From Parahoeflea alexandrii (GTDB lineage Bacteria > Pseudomonadota > Alphaproteobacteria > Rhizobiales > Rhizobiaceae): a stretch of DNA of 64,000 nucleotides. The stretch is taken from the NCBI RefSeq assembly GCF_024105735.1, contig NZ_JAAAML010000001.1, forward strand, positions 1,063,809 to 1,127,808, given 5' to 3'. Position numbers and translations under genes: made by a program. The notes under the pieces were generated by a model. That model searched no databases. It had not been told where the DNA came from and saw only the letters and a program-made list of their open reading frames with translations. Every line of letters begins with the position of its first letter. The stretch's first letter is position 1. Positions 1 to 8,338 of the stretch are shown piece by piece.

Positions 1-399
1 GCCGCCGGAGAGCTGACGCGGCCAGGCATTGGCAAATTCGGAGAGCTTGGTGCGGGCGAGCACGTCGGTGATGATGGCGCGCGCCTTGTCCTTGCGCACG
101 GAGTGATCTTCCAGCACCAGGCTGATGTTGCCCTCGACCGTGCGCCAGGGAAGCAGGGCAAAATCCTGGAACACGTAAGTCAGCGGGTTGAGGCTGTCCG
201 CCGGCGGATCCCCGGCGATCAGCGCCGCGCCGGCGTCGGGTTTTTCCAACCCGCCCAGAATGCGCAAAAGGGTCGACTTGCCGCAGCCCGAAGGCCCGAC
301 GATGCAGACGATTTCGCCCGAGCCGACCGACAGGGAAATGTCGTTCAGGACTTCTACGTCTCCATAGGAATGGTTGACGTGATCAAGGATCAGTTCCAT
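1..399 (-). CDS. ABC transporter ATP-binding protein, SsuB/TauB-like (3' part outside window)
   Basis: N-terminal 133 codons of an ABC ATPase that would power import by the binding protein encoded just upstream. The Walker A motif GPSGCGKST is visible near residue 40, followed by the Q-loop region (YVFQDFALLPWRTV). The reading frame leaves the window exactly inside the signature motif (QLSGG). Walker B and the rest lie beyond base 1. The ATG at 397-399 is preceded by a weak AGGA; an ATG at 408-410 is out of frame and soon hits a stop. The LLPWRTV wording is typical of the nitrate/sulfonate/taurine ATPase group, matching the NMT1-type binding protein next door. Substrate unknown. Confidence 0.9.
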   Translation of the reverse strand, partial: MELILDHVNHSYGDVEVLNDISLSVGSGEIVCIVGPSGCGKSTLLRILGGLEKPDAGAALIAGDPPADSLNPLTYVFQDFALLPWRTVEGNISLVLEDHSVRKDKARAIITDVLARTKLSEFANAWPRQLSGG

Positions 400-430
400 T
401 GTCTGGGCATCCTGAATTCGGCTCGAAAGA

Positions 431-463
431 GGCACTCCGCAGCAGCTTGCGCCGCGAAGTGCC
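431..463 (-). promoter_or_regulatory. Hairpin between binding-protein gene and ATPase gene
   Basis: On the minus strand the arms GGCACTTCGC and GCGGAGTGCC form a 10-bp stem with one T-G wobble and a 13-nt loop. It lies 26 nt after the stop of the binding-protein gene and upstream of the ATPase start. No T-run follows, so it fits a transcript-stabilising or attenuating stem better than a full terminator. Similar stems follow the other three binding-protein genes in this window. Confidence 0.5.
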
Positions 464-488
464 ATGGTGACGGGTTGGTGTCAGCGGA

Positions 489-1523
489 TCAATAGGTCTC
501 GACGAAGCTGGTGTCGACGAGATCAGCCATGGTCACGCCTTCGGGCGCGAGCTTCTCGGACTGGAACCAGGCCAGCTGGTCCTCGATGCTCGCGATGTTG
601 AGCTGCGCTCCGGCATTGATGCGCATGGCGCCGGCGGCAATGCGCGGGCCCGCCTTTTCGATCGGCTGGTCGGCATAGACATATTTGTGCACCATGCCGG
701 TGATTTCGGCGACTTCATCGGCACTCATGGTCTTGTCGACCAGGGCAGCGTTGTAGTCGGCGATCCCCTTGGACAGGCCGGCGAGAAAGCGCGTGACCAG
801 GTCACGGTTCTCGGTGACGTTCTTCGTCGATGTGAAGACCGTGGTGACCTGGTAGTTGTCGATGTAGTCGGAGACCTTGCCGATCTCGACCACTTCAGGA
901 CCCTTGGTCAGCGCGCCGGCGATATTGGGGACGATCGACCAGGCGTCGATCTGTCCCGATTTCAGCGCGGCGATTACGGCCGGCACCTTCTGCATCGGGG
1001 TGATCTTGATCTCGGAGCGGTCGAAGCCCGACTTGTCGGCGATCTTGTGGGCCATGTAGTGGAACGAGGAGCCGGCAGTGGTAACACCGTAGGTACGGCC
1101 TGCAAGCTTGTCGGGGCTGGTCAGGCCGGCGTCATAGGCAGCCTTGGAGGCAAGGATCTTCTGGCCGGAGATCTCGGGTGTTTCCTGAAGCGCTCCGCCG
1201 ATGATGCGAACCGCACCCTTCTCGGCCAGGCTGATGAGGCCGCCGGAAATGGCGGTCATGCCGAAATCGATGTCACCCGAGGCGATTGCCACGGCCATCG
1301 GCTGGGCAGCCTGGAAGCTGACGAATTCGACGGCGAGATCCTGTTCAGTGAAGTAGCCCTTGCCCTCGGCGATGATGCTCGGCGAATGCGATGTGAGCGA
1401 CAGGATGCCGATCTTGATGGCATCGGCGGCCTGTGCGGCGGTGGACAGTCCGGCTGCGGTCACCAGCCCGATGGCGGTGGCGGCAAACATGGATAGTGCG
1501 GTTCTGCGTGTCGTCCTGATCAT
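489..1523 (-). CDS. ABC transporter substrate-binding protein, NMT1/SsuA-like
   Basis: Periplasmic binding protein of about 344 residues. Residues 1-32 form a Sec signal peptide (basic MIRTTRRTA start, hydrophobic core, cleavage near AAQA-A). The mature start DAIKIGIL and the internal pattern (FVSFQAAQPMAVAIASGDIDFGM) are typical of the NMT1/SsuA/TauA fold, which binds sulfonates, nitrate, pyrimidines or other small anions. The ATG at 1523 is chosen because GGGAGG lies 5-6 nt upstream; longer in-frame starts lack a ribosome site and would bury the signal peptide. The ATPase gene follows on the same strand. The permease must lie further left, outside the window. Ligand not predictable. Confidence 0.88.
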   Translation of the reverse strand: MIRTTRRTALSMFAATAIGLVTAAGLSTAAQAADAIKIGILSLTSHSPSIIAEGKGYFTEQDLAVEFVSFQAAQPMAVAIASGDIDFGMTAISGGLISLAEKGAVRIIGGALQETPEISGQKILASKAAYDAGLTSPDKLAGRTYGVTTAGSSFHYMAHKIADKSGFDRSEIKITPMQKVPAVIAALKSGQIDAWSIVPNIAGALTKGPEVVEIGKVSDYIDNYQVTTVFTSTKNVTENRDLVTRFLAGLSKGIADYNAALVDKTMSADEVAEITGMVHKYVYADQPIEKAGPRIAAGAMRINAGAQLNIASIEDQLAWFQSEKLAPEGVTMADLVDTSFVETY

Positions 1524-1600
1524 GTGATCCTCCCTGATCGATTTGTGTCGGTTGTCTTGTTTCAGCGTGCTGGCATGACACTCCTCCCGCACGCCGGTAC

Positions 1601-2269
1601 CTAGTTGCCCGGTGCGCCAAAAGGCTCAAGGATGAGCCTTTCGAGCGCCTCGGTGGCCTGCTGATCGTTGCGGGCAAGAACCGCATCGACAAGCCGGTTG
1701 CGCATGTCCTTCAACCGTTCGGGTTCGATGGCGCGTTCCTTGAGTACTGCGAAACGGAAACGACGGCTCTCGAAGAACAGCCTGGACTGGAACTCGATCA
1801 GTCGCGGCGAATTGCAGCGAGACACCAGAACCGCGTGGAATTCGCGGTTTGCCTCGTCCCATTCCAGCGCCAGCGCATCGATATCGTCCATGACCATTCT
1901 GTCGGCGCGATCAACAGCGTGGCGGGCCGCAATCAGTTCTCCCTCCCAGCGCACCGCGCCGTGTTTCATCGACCATTTGAGGCCGAGGCCTTCGATCTCG
2001 GCGCGCAGCCGGGTCACGTCCTCGAGATCGGCCTGCGAGGCCGAGGCGACGCGAAAGCCGCGCTGCGAGCTGGCTTCGACAATGCCTTCATTGGCAAGCA
2101 GTGTCAGGGCTTCACGGAAGGAATGGGCGCTGCCGCCATAGCGCTGGCGCAGATCCTCGATTTTCAGCCGGGAATCGGGCGGCAGAACGCCGAAGGAAAT
2201 GTCCCGGCGAACGTGCTCGGCGATGAACTGCACGACTGTCGCCGCATCGTCATTCTTGAAACCGAACAC
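1601..2269 (-). CDS. GntR family transcriptional regulator, FCD (FadR-type) subfamily
   Basis: DNA-binding regulator of about 222 residues. The N-terminal winged helix-turn-helix occupies about residues 10-75 (LRQRYGGSAHSFREALTLLA, then the wing EASSQRGFRV). The C-terminal all-helical FCD ligand domain follows (ARLRAEIEGLGL-type start, EANREFHAVLVSRCNSP). The usual start is uncertain: two TTG codons at 2284 and 2281 lack a ribosome site, whereas GTG at 2269 has GGAG six bases upstream, so that start is chosen. The gene lies directly upstream of the NMT1-type transporter on the same strand with 77 bp between them, so it probably controls that transporter. The ligand is unknown. Confidence 0.85.
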   Translation of the reverse strand: MFGFKNDDAATVVQFIAEHVRRDISFGVLPPDSRLKIEDLRQRYGGSAHSFREALTLLANEGIVEASSQRGFRVASASQADLEDVTRLRAEIEGLGLKWSMKHGAVRWEGELIAARHAVDRADRMVMDDIDALALEWDEANREFHAVLVSRCNSPRLIEFQSRLFFESRRFRFAVLKERAIEPERLKDMRNRLVDAVLARNDQQATEALERLILEPFGAPGN

Positions 2270-2285
2270 CCGGATCTCCAACAAA

Positions 2286-2308
2286 CCAAAAAATATTGAA
2301 GATTTTGG
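2286..2308. promoter_or_regulatory. Candidate operator: CCAAAA-N11-TTTTGG inverted repeat
   Basis: A perfect 6-bp inverted repeat (CCAAAA at 2286-2291, TTTTGG at 2303-2308) surrounds an AT-rich core just upstream of the GntR start. Its position suits an autoregulatory site for the GntR protein. The assignment rests on position and symmetry only. Confidence 0.35.
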
Positions 2309-2357
2309 TATTCGTTGAAGGCACGGGGAGTCAACCGTTTTCAGCCTCGTCGCCGGT

Positions 2358-2373
2358 CCGGCAGCACTGCCGG
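2358..2373 (-). terminator. Short GC hairpin after the dctM gene
   Basis: CCGGCAG-CA-CTGCCGG is a perfect 7-bp inverted repeat, 14 nt beyond the stop of the TRAP large-permease gene. No T-run follows on the minus strand, so any termination would be weak or Rho-assisted. Confidence 0.35.
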
Positions 2374-2386
2374 CGGCTGTCCCAGG

Positions 2387-3700
2387 CTACATGTGCGAGG
2401 GCAGGTACAGCACCAGCCAGGGAAACAGCACAAGGATCAGCAGCCTCACGATGTCCATCATCCAGAATGGCGTGACGCCCTTGAAGATCGTCCCGACCGA
2501 GATGTCGCCGACGACGCTCTTGAGAATGAAGACGTTGAGGCCGACCGGCGGGGTAATCAGGCTGATCTCTGTCACCACCACCACCACGATGCCGAACCAG
2601 ACCGGGTCAAACCCCAGGCCGGTGACAATGGGGAAGAAGATCGGAACGGTCAGAAGCAGCATGGAGAGGCTTTCGAACACGCAGCCGAGTGCGACATAGA
2701 TCAGGAGGATGACGGTGATGACCAGCCATGGTGAGAGGTCAGCGCTGACGATCATGTCCTTGAGGCCCTCGGGCAGGCCTGCGTAGTTGACGAAATTGGA
2801 GAAAATCCAGGCGCCGATGAGAACGCTGAACAGCTGCGCGGTGGTGATCGCGGTTTCCTTGAGCACGGTCATCGTCTCACCGAACGACAGTGAGCCGCGG
2901 AACAGGGCGATGAGAAAGGCGCCCATTGCCCCCATGCCGGCAGCTTCGGTCGGCGAAAAGGTCAGATGAAGCGGCCAGAAATCGAGCGCGCCGTAGAGGC
3001 CGCCGATCACCAGGAAGAAGAGGAGCAGAACCGACCAGACCCCGCTCAGAGCTTCGAGCTTTTCCTTCACGCTGAACTTCCGGCCGGCCGGTCCGGCGGC
3101 GGGATTGCGGAAAACCGAGATCTGCACGGCGATCAGGTAGAACACGATGCCGAGGAAGCCGGGAATGATGCCGGCGATGAACAGCTTGCCGATCGAGGTC
3201 TCGGTCAGAAGGCCGTAGATCACCAGGATGACCGACGGCGGGATCAGGATCCCGAGCGTTCCGCCGGCGGCGATCGAGGCTGATGAGAGTTCATCGGAAT
3301 AGCCGAGCTTGCGCATTTCGGGCATCACCACTTTCGACATGGTGGCGGCGGTGGCAAGCGATGAGCCGCAAATGGCGGCAAAGCCGCCGCAGGCGGCGAT
3401 CGTGGCCATGGCCAGTCCACCGCGGAAATGGCCGAGAAAGGCGTTCGACACCTGATAGAGTTCGCGGCTGATGCCGCCTTTGTTGACGAACAGGCCCATG
3501 AGGATGAAGAGCGGGACTACCGACAGTCCGTAATCCTGGCTGGTGTCGATGATCAGCCGGGAGACCAGCGAGATCGCCGCCCGGAAATTGGTCTCGTAGG
3601 TCATGCCGGCCATGCCGACGATGGCCATGGCGAAAGCAATGGGCATGCGCAGCAGTACCAGCAGCAGCACCGCGGCAAAACCGATGAGTGATTCAATCAT
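2387..3700 (-). CDS. TRAP transporter large permease (DctM family)
   Basis: Twelve-helix membrane subunit of about 437 residues that couples Na+ entry to solute uptake. It shows family signatures: the N-terminal LIGFAAVLLLVLLRMPIAFAM helix, the ACGGFAAICGSSLATAATM segment, GGTLGILIPPSVILVIYG, and near the C-terminus ITPPVGLNVFILK. The ATG at 3700 is preceded by GAGG and overlaps the end of the small-permease gene by 8 bp, so translational coupling is likely; 24 upstream in-frame residues are hydrophilic and without a ribosome site. It is the last gene of a dctP-dctQ-dctM operon lying next to the MarR/oxygenase locus, so it may import the substrate of that pathway. Confidence 0.93.
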   Translation of the reverse strand: MIESLIGFAAVLLLVLLRMPIAFAMAIVGMAGMTYETNFRAAISLVSRLIIDTSQDYGLSVVPLFILMGLFVNKGGISRELYQVSNAFLGHFRGGLAMATIAACGGFAAICGSSLATAATMSKVVMPEMRKLGYSDELSSASIAAGGTLGILIPPSVILVIYGLLTETSIGKLFIAGIIPGFLGIVFYLIAVQISVFRNPAAGPAGRKFSVKEKLEALSGVWSVLLLFFLVIGGLYGALDFWPLHLTFSPTEAAGMGAMGAFLIALFRGSLSFGETMTVLKETAITTAQLFSVLIGAWIFSNFVNYAGLPEGLKDMIVSADLSPWLVITVILLIYVALGCVFESLSMLLLTVPIFFPIVTGLGFDPVWFGIVVVVVTEISLITPPVGLNVFILKSVVGDISVGTIFKGVTPFWMMDIVRLLILVLFPWLVLYLPSHM

Positions 3701-4199
3701 GTGCGCCTCGGAGAAGGTCTGGCTTGAAGAGAGTGACCATGCCGCGAAGCGCCATCGTGATGGCGGTGACAAGCGTCATGAAGGCGATGAACCAGGTGAT
3801 GTAGAAGACCGGGATCGAGAGATACTCGGTCAGGTCGCCATAGCTTTTCGCGCGGGCGGCAAGATCAAAGGAGCGCATGGCCGGCCAGATCAGCAAAACA
3901 CCGCAGATCAGGGTGATCAGGCCGTTGAGGATGCGCTCTATCCCGGCGCGGCGAAAGAGCGGATCGAGCAGGTCGACAACGATGTGCTCGGCTCGCCCTG
4001 AAACAACAGGCAGCGCCGAGAAAACGATCACCGCCATGGCGATGCGGGTCAGCTCGGTGGCGGCCTCGATGGGAGCGGAGAAGGTGGAGCGCATGATGAC
4101 ATCGGCGAATGTCAGCACCATGAGCACGAACAAAGTTGCTGCGGCGAGGAGCATCGGCAACTCCGTCAGCCGGTTCAGCAATCTGGCGATGGATTTCAT
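3693..4199 (-). CDS. TRAP transporter small permease (DctQ family)
   Basis: Four-helix membrane protein of 168 residues, the usual length. It has the DctQ pattern of a first helix with FADVIMR, an amphipathic segment ending in E-x-T-R-I-A-M, and VVSGRAEHIVVDLL before the third helix. It forms the membrane complex with the large permease encoded immediately downstream (8-bp overlap). The start lies 63 bp after the binding-protein gene, and that gap holds a strong hairpin that would reduce its expression relative to the binding protein. Confidence 0.9.
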   Translation of the reverse strand: MKSIARLLNRLTELPMLLAAATLFVLMVLTFADVIMRSTFSAPIEAATELTRIAMAVIVFSALPVVSGRAEHIVVDLLDPLFRRAGIERILNGLITLICGVLLIWPAMRSFDLAARAKSYGDLTEYLSIPVFYITWFIAFMTLVTAITMALRGMVTLFKPDLLRGAHD

Positions 4200-4226
4200 C
4201 AGTGGCTCCTTGCAGGCAGATATGGA

Positions 4227-4256
4227 TGCGGGGGCAGGATGTTCCGTGCCCCCGCA
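4227..4256 (-). promoter_or_regulatory. Intercistronic hairpin after dctP
   Basis: TGCGGGGGCA (4227-4236) and TGCCCCCGCA (4247-4256) are perfect 10-bp arms around a 10-nt loop, in the 63-bp gap between the binding-protein stop and the small-permease start. No T-run follows. The likely role is protection of the binding-protein mRNA 3' end or partial termination. Confidence 0.6.
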
Positions 4257-4262
4257 ACGATG

Positions 4263-5285
4263 TTACTTGCCGTAGGATGCCATTGTCGACTTGACCATTT
4301 CGGCGGCAGCATCGGCATCGATGCCAAGGGCCGAGATCTCGGCAAGCACCTTGGTGCGGACCCGTGCGGCCATTTCTGCGAACGTGGCCTGGTCTTCGGC
4401 GCTGGCGGTGACGATGGTGTTGTCACCCGCTGCCATGGTGGCCTCGCGCGCCTTGTCGTCGCTTGCGTCCCAGGCAATGCCCATCATCTTCGATGCGGGC
4501 TCACCGAAGACCTTTTCCTCAAGCGCTGCCTTCACGTCGTCAGGCATCGAGTTGAACTTGTCTTCGCTCATGAGGACGGCAAAGGCGCCGCGATAGAAGC
4601 CGCCCGGCATCTCGTAGACGTTCTTTGCGACCTCGTTGAGCTTGAAGCTCAGGCGTTCGCCCATGTTCATGGCGACCGCGTCGGCTGCGCCCGAAGACAG
4701 GGTCTCGTAGACCTTGGGAGCCGGCACCTGGATGCCGATAAGACCGAGTTCGGCACCGACATCGGCCGAAACGCCGCCGCCGAGGCGGGTCTTGAGGCCG
4801 TTGAGATCTGCCAGCGTGGTGACCGGCTTGTTGGAGTGTATCTGACCGGGACCATGTGTGGTCAGCGCAATGACCTTGGTGCCCTTGAACTCGTCAAGCT
4901 GGGCCAGATACTTCTCATGGGCCTGCCAGTAGGCAACGGAAGCGGCTTCCGCATTGCCTTCGTAGCCTGGCAGCTCGATCAGCTTCGTGCCGACGAAGCG
5001 GCCCGGCTGGTAGCCGTTGAAGATGATGGTGATGTCGGCCGCACCATCAAGGATGAGGTCCATCTGTGCGGGCGGAGGGGCAAGGCCCATCTTGATCTCG
5101 CCGCTGACCTTGCCGTCAGTGGCCTCTTCCATCATGTCGACGAGGCCCTCGAGCATATCGACGTTGATCGGATGTGATGGCGGCAGCCAGCTCGATATGG
5201 TCAGGTTGATGTCCGCGGCCATGGCCGATGCGGAGAATCCAACTGCCAGCATCGTGCTTGCCAATAGGGTCCCAATCTTTTGCAT
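4263..5285 (-). CDS. TRAP transporter substrate-binding protein (DctP family)
   Basis: Periplasmic solute receptor of 340 residues with a clear Sec signal peptide (MQKIGTLLASTMLAVGFSAS, cleaved near AMA-A). Family features are the start NLTISSWLPPSHPINVDMLE, the KTRLGGG region carrying the conserved Arg that binds a carboxylate, and SSGAADAVAMNMGERLSFK. A carboxylated ligand is therefore likely. The ribosome site GGGAGG sits 6 nt before the ATG. First gene of the dctPQM operon and 104 bp downstream of the MarR gene on the same strand. The gap contains AT-rich repeats that may bind MarR, which suggests shared control with the aromatic oxygenase operon. Confidence 0.93.
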   Translation of the reverse strand: MQKIGTLLASTMLAVGFSASAMAADINLTISSWLPPSHPINVDMLEGLVDMMEEATDGKVSGEIKMGLAPPPAQMDLILDGAADITIIFNGYQPGRFVGTKLIELPGYEGNAEAASVAYWQAHEKYLAQLDEFKGTKVIALTTHGPGQIHSNKPVTTLADLNGLKTRLGGGVSADVGAELGLIGIQVPAPKVYETLSSGAADAVAMNMGERLSFKLNEVAKNVYEMPGGFYRGAFAVLMSEDKFNSMPDDVKAALEEKVFGEPASKMMGIAWDASDDKAREATMAAGDNTIVTASAEDQATFAEMAARVRTKVLAEISALGIDADAAAEMVKSTMASYGK

Positions 5286-5344
5286 GCGCTTCCTCCCGGT
5301 AGGTGACGGTCAGCTGTCTGTTCGCCGACCTAGACAGGAGAAAC

Positions 5345-5376
5345 ATGCAATATCATATAAAAATATGCAACGTCAT
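5345..5376. promoter_or_regulatory. Candidate MarR operator/promoter region upstream of dctP
   Basis: Two direct copies of ATGCAA-N2-TCAT start exactly 20 bp apart (5345 and 5365). Between them is an inverted repeat CATAT-AAAA-ATATG (5354-5367). This AT-rich island is unusual in GC-rich surroundings and lies 60 bp upstream of the dctP start. Exact promoter boxes are not clear. Confidence 0.4.
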
Positions 5377-5389
5377 CTATCCATCTTTT

Positions 5390-5905
5390 TCAGGAATCTG
5401 CGATTGCGGCATCTCTGGCAGGCGAATCGGAGATGCCGGGCTGGTTAGGCTGGTCAGCCTCGAGGTGCCGGATCAGCGCCCGCAGCGTATCCTTGATTTC
5501 GGAGCCGTCGCCGCCCTGGAATGATTTGAGCAATTCCAGTTCGTGTGCTCTGGCGTCGGCCACCAGTTCCTCCGCAAGGGCCCTGCCTTGGGGGGTGAGA
5601 AACACCCGTACCCGGCGGCCATCCGTCGGATCACTGCGACGGGTGACCAATCCGCGGGCATCCATCTGTATGATGATCTTGGTCAGCCGCGATTGTTCGA
5701 TCATGGCGTAGCGCGCAAGTTCGGTGACCATGGATCCGTCTGTGTCGGTCAGGCAGGCCATCACGCGCCACTCGGGCACGCGCAACCCGCGCGTGCGCAC
5801 ATGGCTGTGAAAGCGCGCGCTTGCCGCCTCGCTCGCCGCCGCCAGCAGATAGAGCAGGTAGTTGGGTACAAATGGGGCCTTGGGGTCGTCGATTGTGTTG
5901 CTCAT
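5390..5905 (-). CDS. MarR family transcriptional regulator
   Basis: Winged helix-turn-helix regulator of 171 residues. The MarR core is clear: VPEWRVMACLTDTDGSMVTELARYA (helix-turn-helix lead-in), IEQSRLTKIIIQMDARGLV (recognition helix) and the wing RRSDPTDGRRVRVFLTPQG, followed by a dimerisation helix. MarR proteins of this kind commonly sense aromatic acids. It is divergent from the Rieske oxygenase operon (118-bp gap) and upstream of the TRAP operon, so it probably represses one or both until substrate appears. MarR regulators are reported to control auxin-degradation loci in Variovorax, which fits the pathway proposed here. The C-terminal tail rich in Asp and Ala is not conserved in the family. 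Confidence 0.9.
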   Translation of the reverse strand: MSNTIDDPKAPFVPNYLLYLLAAASEAASARFHSHVRTRGLRVPEWRVMACLTDTDGSMVTELARYAMIEQSRLTKIIIQMDARGLVTRRSDPTDGRRVRVFLTPQGRALAEELVADARAHELELLKSFQGGDGSEIKDTLRALIRHLEADQPNQPGISDSPARDAAIADS

Positions 5906-5971
5906 CCGGATTCCGCGTTCTCAGGGGGAGCTTTCATCGCATCCCCCACGTGCATCTTCAACAAAAACCTC

Positions 5972-5998
5972 TTGACAAGAATTATATGAAAATTCATG
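5972..5998 (+). promoter_or_regulatory. Candidate promoter/operator of the oxygenase operon
   Basis: A perfect -35 box TTGACA lies at 5972-5977. The expected -10 zone overlaps a 12-bp inverted repeat ATGAA-AA-TTCAT (5986-5997), the arrangement expected where a MarR protein blocks polymerase. The -10 hexamer itself matches poorly (CATGTT at 17-bp spacing). Transcription would start about 20 bp before the first gene. Confidence 0.4.
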
Positions 5999-6023
5999 TT
6001 TTCTGGCAAAGGAGATCCGTGAA

Positions 6024-6983
6024 TTGGTTGAACCGGTCAAATTGAAACTCGCCACGGCCCGGATGCTGACGCCATCCATTCGGGAAATGGAATTTGTGCG
6101 CAGCGACGGCGGCACGCTTGCAAGCTACACGCCCGGCGCTCACGTCAAGTTCGCGTTGCCGGCAGGCGAACGCTCCTATTCGCTGATCGATTTTGAGCCG
6201 GTTTCAACTGATTCCGCCATTACCAGCTACCGCTTCGCAGTCCAGCTCGAGGCGCAGAGCACCGGCGGATCGCGGCACATGCATGAGCTTGCGCCCGGCG
6301 ACGAGGTTCTGGCGCTGCCACCAGGCAATGATTTTCCGCTTGTTGCGGCCAAGCCGGCCCTGCTGATCGCCGGCGGCATCGGCATCACGCCGATGATCAG
6401 CATGGCTACGGCACTCAGGCAGTCGGGAACCGGGTTCCGGTTTCACTATACCGGCCGGACCGGTGCTGTGATGGCTTACAGGGATGAGCTGGAAAAGGCA
6501 TTCGGCGATCACCTGGCACTGCATTTCGATGACCAGCCTGAAAAGGCTTTGAATATCGGCAGCATGTCAGCGTCGGTGAGCGCTGAAGAGCATGTCTATG
6601 TCTGCGGACCGAAAGGCATGATCGATGCGGTGAAGTCGGCGATGGAGGCGGCCGGGGTCTCCGCGGACCGGATCCATTTCGAGCTGTTTACATCGGCGGC
6701 AGAGCAGGCCGGTGACACAGCGTTCGAAGTCGAGGTTCACGCGACCGGGGAAGTCTTCGAGATCCCGCCGGGAAAGACGATCATCGATGTGCTCGAGGCG
6801 GGAGGCGTCGATCTCATCCATGACTGCCTGCGCGGTGATTGCGGGATCTGCAAGACGGATGTCATCGAGGGCCTGCCGGATCACCGTGATGTGGTGCTCA
6901 GCGATGCCGAGAAGGCCGAAGGCAAGGTGATGCAGATATGCGTGAGCCGGGCGAAGTCCGCCCGTCTCGTGCTTGATCTTTAG
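6024..6983 (+). CDS. Oxygenase reductase component: FMN/NAD plus C-terminal 2Fe-2S (phthalate-dioxygenase-reductase type)
   Basis: 319-residue electron-transfer protein that would pass electrons from NAD(P)H to the Rieske oxygenase encoded next. Order of domains: flavin-binding barrel (residues 5-105, RSYSLIDF at 50-57), NAD domain (LLIAGGIGITPMI at 113-125, VYVCGPKGM at 191-199), and a plant-type 2Fe-2S domain at the C-terminus with Cys268, Cys273, Cys276 and Cys306. This order is that of the PDR/VanB family. The start is TTG at 6024 with GGAG nine bases upstream; a nearby GTG (6019) is out of frame and stops quickly. First gene of an eight-gene operon, with 11 bp to the next. Confidence 0.9.
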   Translation: MVEPVKLKLATARMLTPSIREMEFVRSDGGTLASYTPGAHVKFALPAGERSYSLIDFEPVSTDSAITSYRFAVQLEAQSTGGSRHMHELAPGDEVLALPPGNDFPLVAAKPALLIAGGIGITPMISMATALRQSGTGFRFHYTGRTGAVMAYRDELEKAFGDHLALHFDDQPEKALNIGSMSASVSAEEHVYVCGPKGMIDAVKSAMEAAGVSADRIHFELFTSAAEQAGDTAFEVEVHATGEVFEIPPGKTIIDVLEAGGVDLIHDCLRGDCGICKTDVIEGLPDHRDVVLSDAEKAEGKVMQICVSRAKSARLVLDL

Positions 6984-6994
6984 GGGAGGTATTC

Positions 6995-8338
6995 ATGGGA
7001 CGATATGCAGGAAATCCGGCGGCGATCAGGGCGCTGTATCGCGGCAACGAAGTCCATCGCGACGTCTACATCGATCAGGAGGTCTACCGGCTCGAGATGA
7101 AGCACCTGTTCGCCAATGCGTGGGTGTTTGTCGGCCATGAAAGCCAGACGCCGAAAAAGGGCGATTATTTTTCCACGCAAGTCGGCGACCAGCCGGTGAT
7201 CCAGGTGCGTCACAGTGACGGCGAAGTGCATGTGCTGCACAACCGCTGCCCGCACAAGGGTACCAAGATCGTCATCGACCGGGCCGGAAACACCGGCAAG
7301 TTCTTCCGTTGTCCCTATCATGCCTGGTCGTTCAAGACCGATGGCTGCCTGCTGGCGATCCCGTTGAAAAAGGGCTACGAAAACACCGGCTTTGAAAACA
7401 GCGACAGCAAGAAAGGCATGCGGGCCGTCGGTGACGTCAGGAACTACCGCGGCTTCATCTTCTGCCGCCTGGCCGAGACCGGCATCTCGTTCGAGGATTT
7501 CTTCGGCGATTCGCTTTCCTCGATCGACAACATGGTCGACCGCTCGCCAGCGGGCAGGCTCGAGGTCGCCGGGCCGCCGCTCAGATACATGCATCACTGC
7601 AACTGGAAAATGCTGGTCGAGAACCAGACCGACACCTGCCATCCGATGGTGGCGCACGAGAGTTCGGCCGGTACCGCGGTCAAGCTCTGGGAAGAGCTCG
7701 ACATGCCGGAAGGATCGCCGCTGCCGCCGGCGATGGAAATCATCGCGCCGTTCATGTCACCCTACGAGTTCTTCGAGAACATGGGCATCCGGACCTGGCC
7801 GAACGGCCATGGCCACACCGGGGTGCATCATTCGATCCATTCGAACTATTCGGCCATCCCTGGATACATGGAGAAGATGGTCGAGGCCTATGGCGAGGAG
7901 AAGGCCAAGGCGATCCTTGATGAGAACCGTCACAACACGGTCTATTTCCCCAACATCATGATCAAGGGGCCGATCCAGCAGCTCAGGGTGTTCATCCCGC
8001 TGGCCGCCGACAAGACGCTGGTGGAAAGCTACATCTACCGCCTGGTCGACGGGCCCGAGCAACTGACCGCGCGCACCGCGATGTACAACCGCATGATCAA
8101 TGCGCCGACCTCGATCGTCGGCCATGACGATCTGGAAATGTACGAGCGGGCGCAGGAAGGGCTGCAGTCCGACGGGCTTGAGTGGGTCAACATCCAGCGG
8201 CTTTACGAGGAGGATGAGGACTTCAGCGAGGAAAAGGTCGAGAACGGAACCACCGAGCGGCAGATGCGCAACCAGTTCGATGCCTGGGTCAGGTTCATGA
8301 CCTGTGACATGGATGATGTGCGGGAGGCGGCGGAATGA
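6995..8338 (+). CDS. Rieske non-heme iron oxygenase, alpha subunit
   Basis: 447-residue catalytic subunit of an aromatic-ring or heteroaromatic oxygenase. The Rieske 2Fe-2S ligands are Cys85-x-His87 and Cys106-x2-His109. The catalytic domain carries the D-x2-H-x4-H motif (Asp213, His216, His221) for electron transfer and iron binding; the final acidic iron ligand is probably in the C-terminal third. GGGAGG precedes the ATG. It overlaps the beta-subunit gene by 4 bp (ATGA), so the enzyme is of alpha-beta type. Sequence style is closest to the benzoate/anthranilate-like and indole-acetate (IacC/IadD-like) groups. The cluster context with an isatin-hydrolase-like gene favours an indolic substrate, which is inference. 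Confidence 0.92.
   Translation: MGRYAGNPAAIRALYRGNEVHRDVYIDQEVYRLEMKHLFANAWVFVGHESQTPKKGDYFSTQVGDQPVIQVRHSDGEVHVLHNRCPHKGTKIVIDRAGNTGKFFRCPYHAWSFKTDGCLLAIPLKKGYENTGFENSDSKKGMRAVGDVRNYRGFIFCRLAETGISFEDFFGDSLSSIDNMVDRSPAGRLEVAGPPLRYMHHCNWKMLVENQTDTCHPMVAHESSAGTAVKLWEELDMPEGSPLPPAMEIIAPFMSPYEFFENMGIRTWPNGHGHTGVHHSIHSNYSAIPGYMEKMVEAYGEEKAKAILDENRHNTVYFPNIMIKGPIQQLRVFIPLAADKTLVESYIYRLVDGPEQLTARTAMYNRMINAPTSIVGHDDLEMYERAQEGLQSDGLEWVNIQRLYEEDEDFSEEKVENGTTERQMRNQFDAWVRFMTCDMDDVREAAE

Noticed and set aside
687-1496. Plus-strand frame opposite the NMT1-type binding protein
   Set aside because: High-GC shadow; the minus-strand gene has signal peptide, ribosome site and family motifs.
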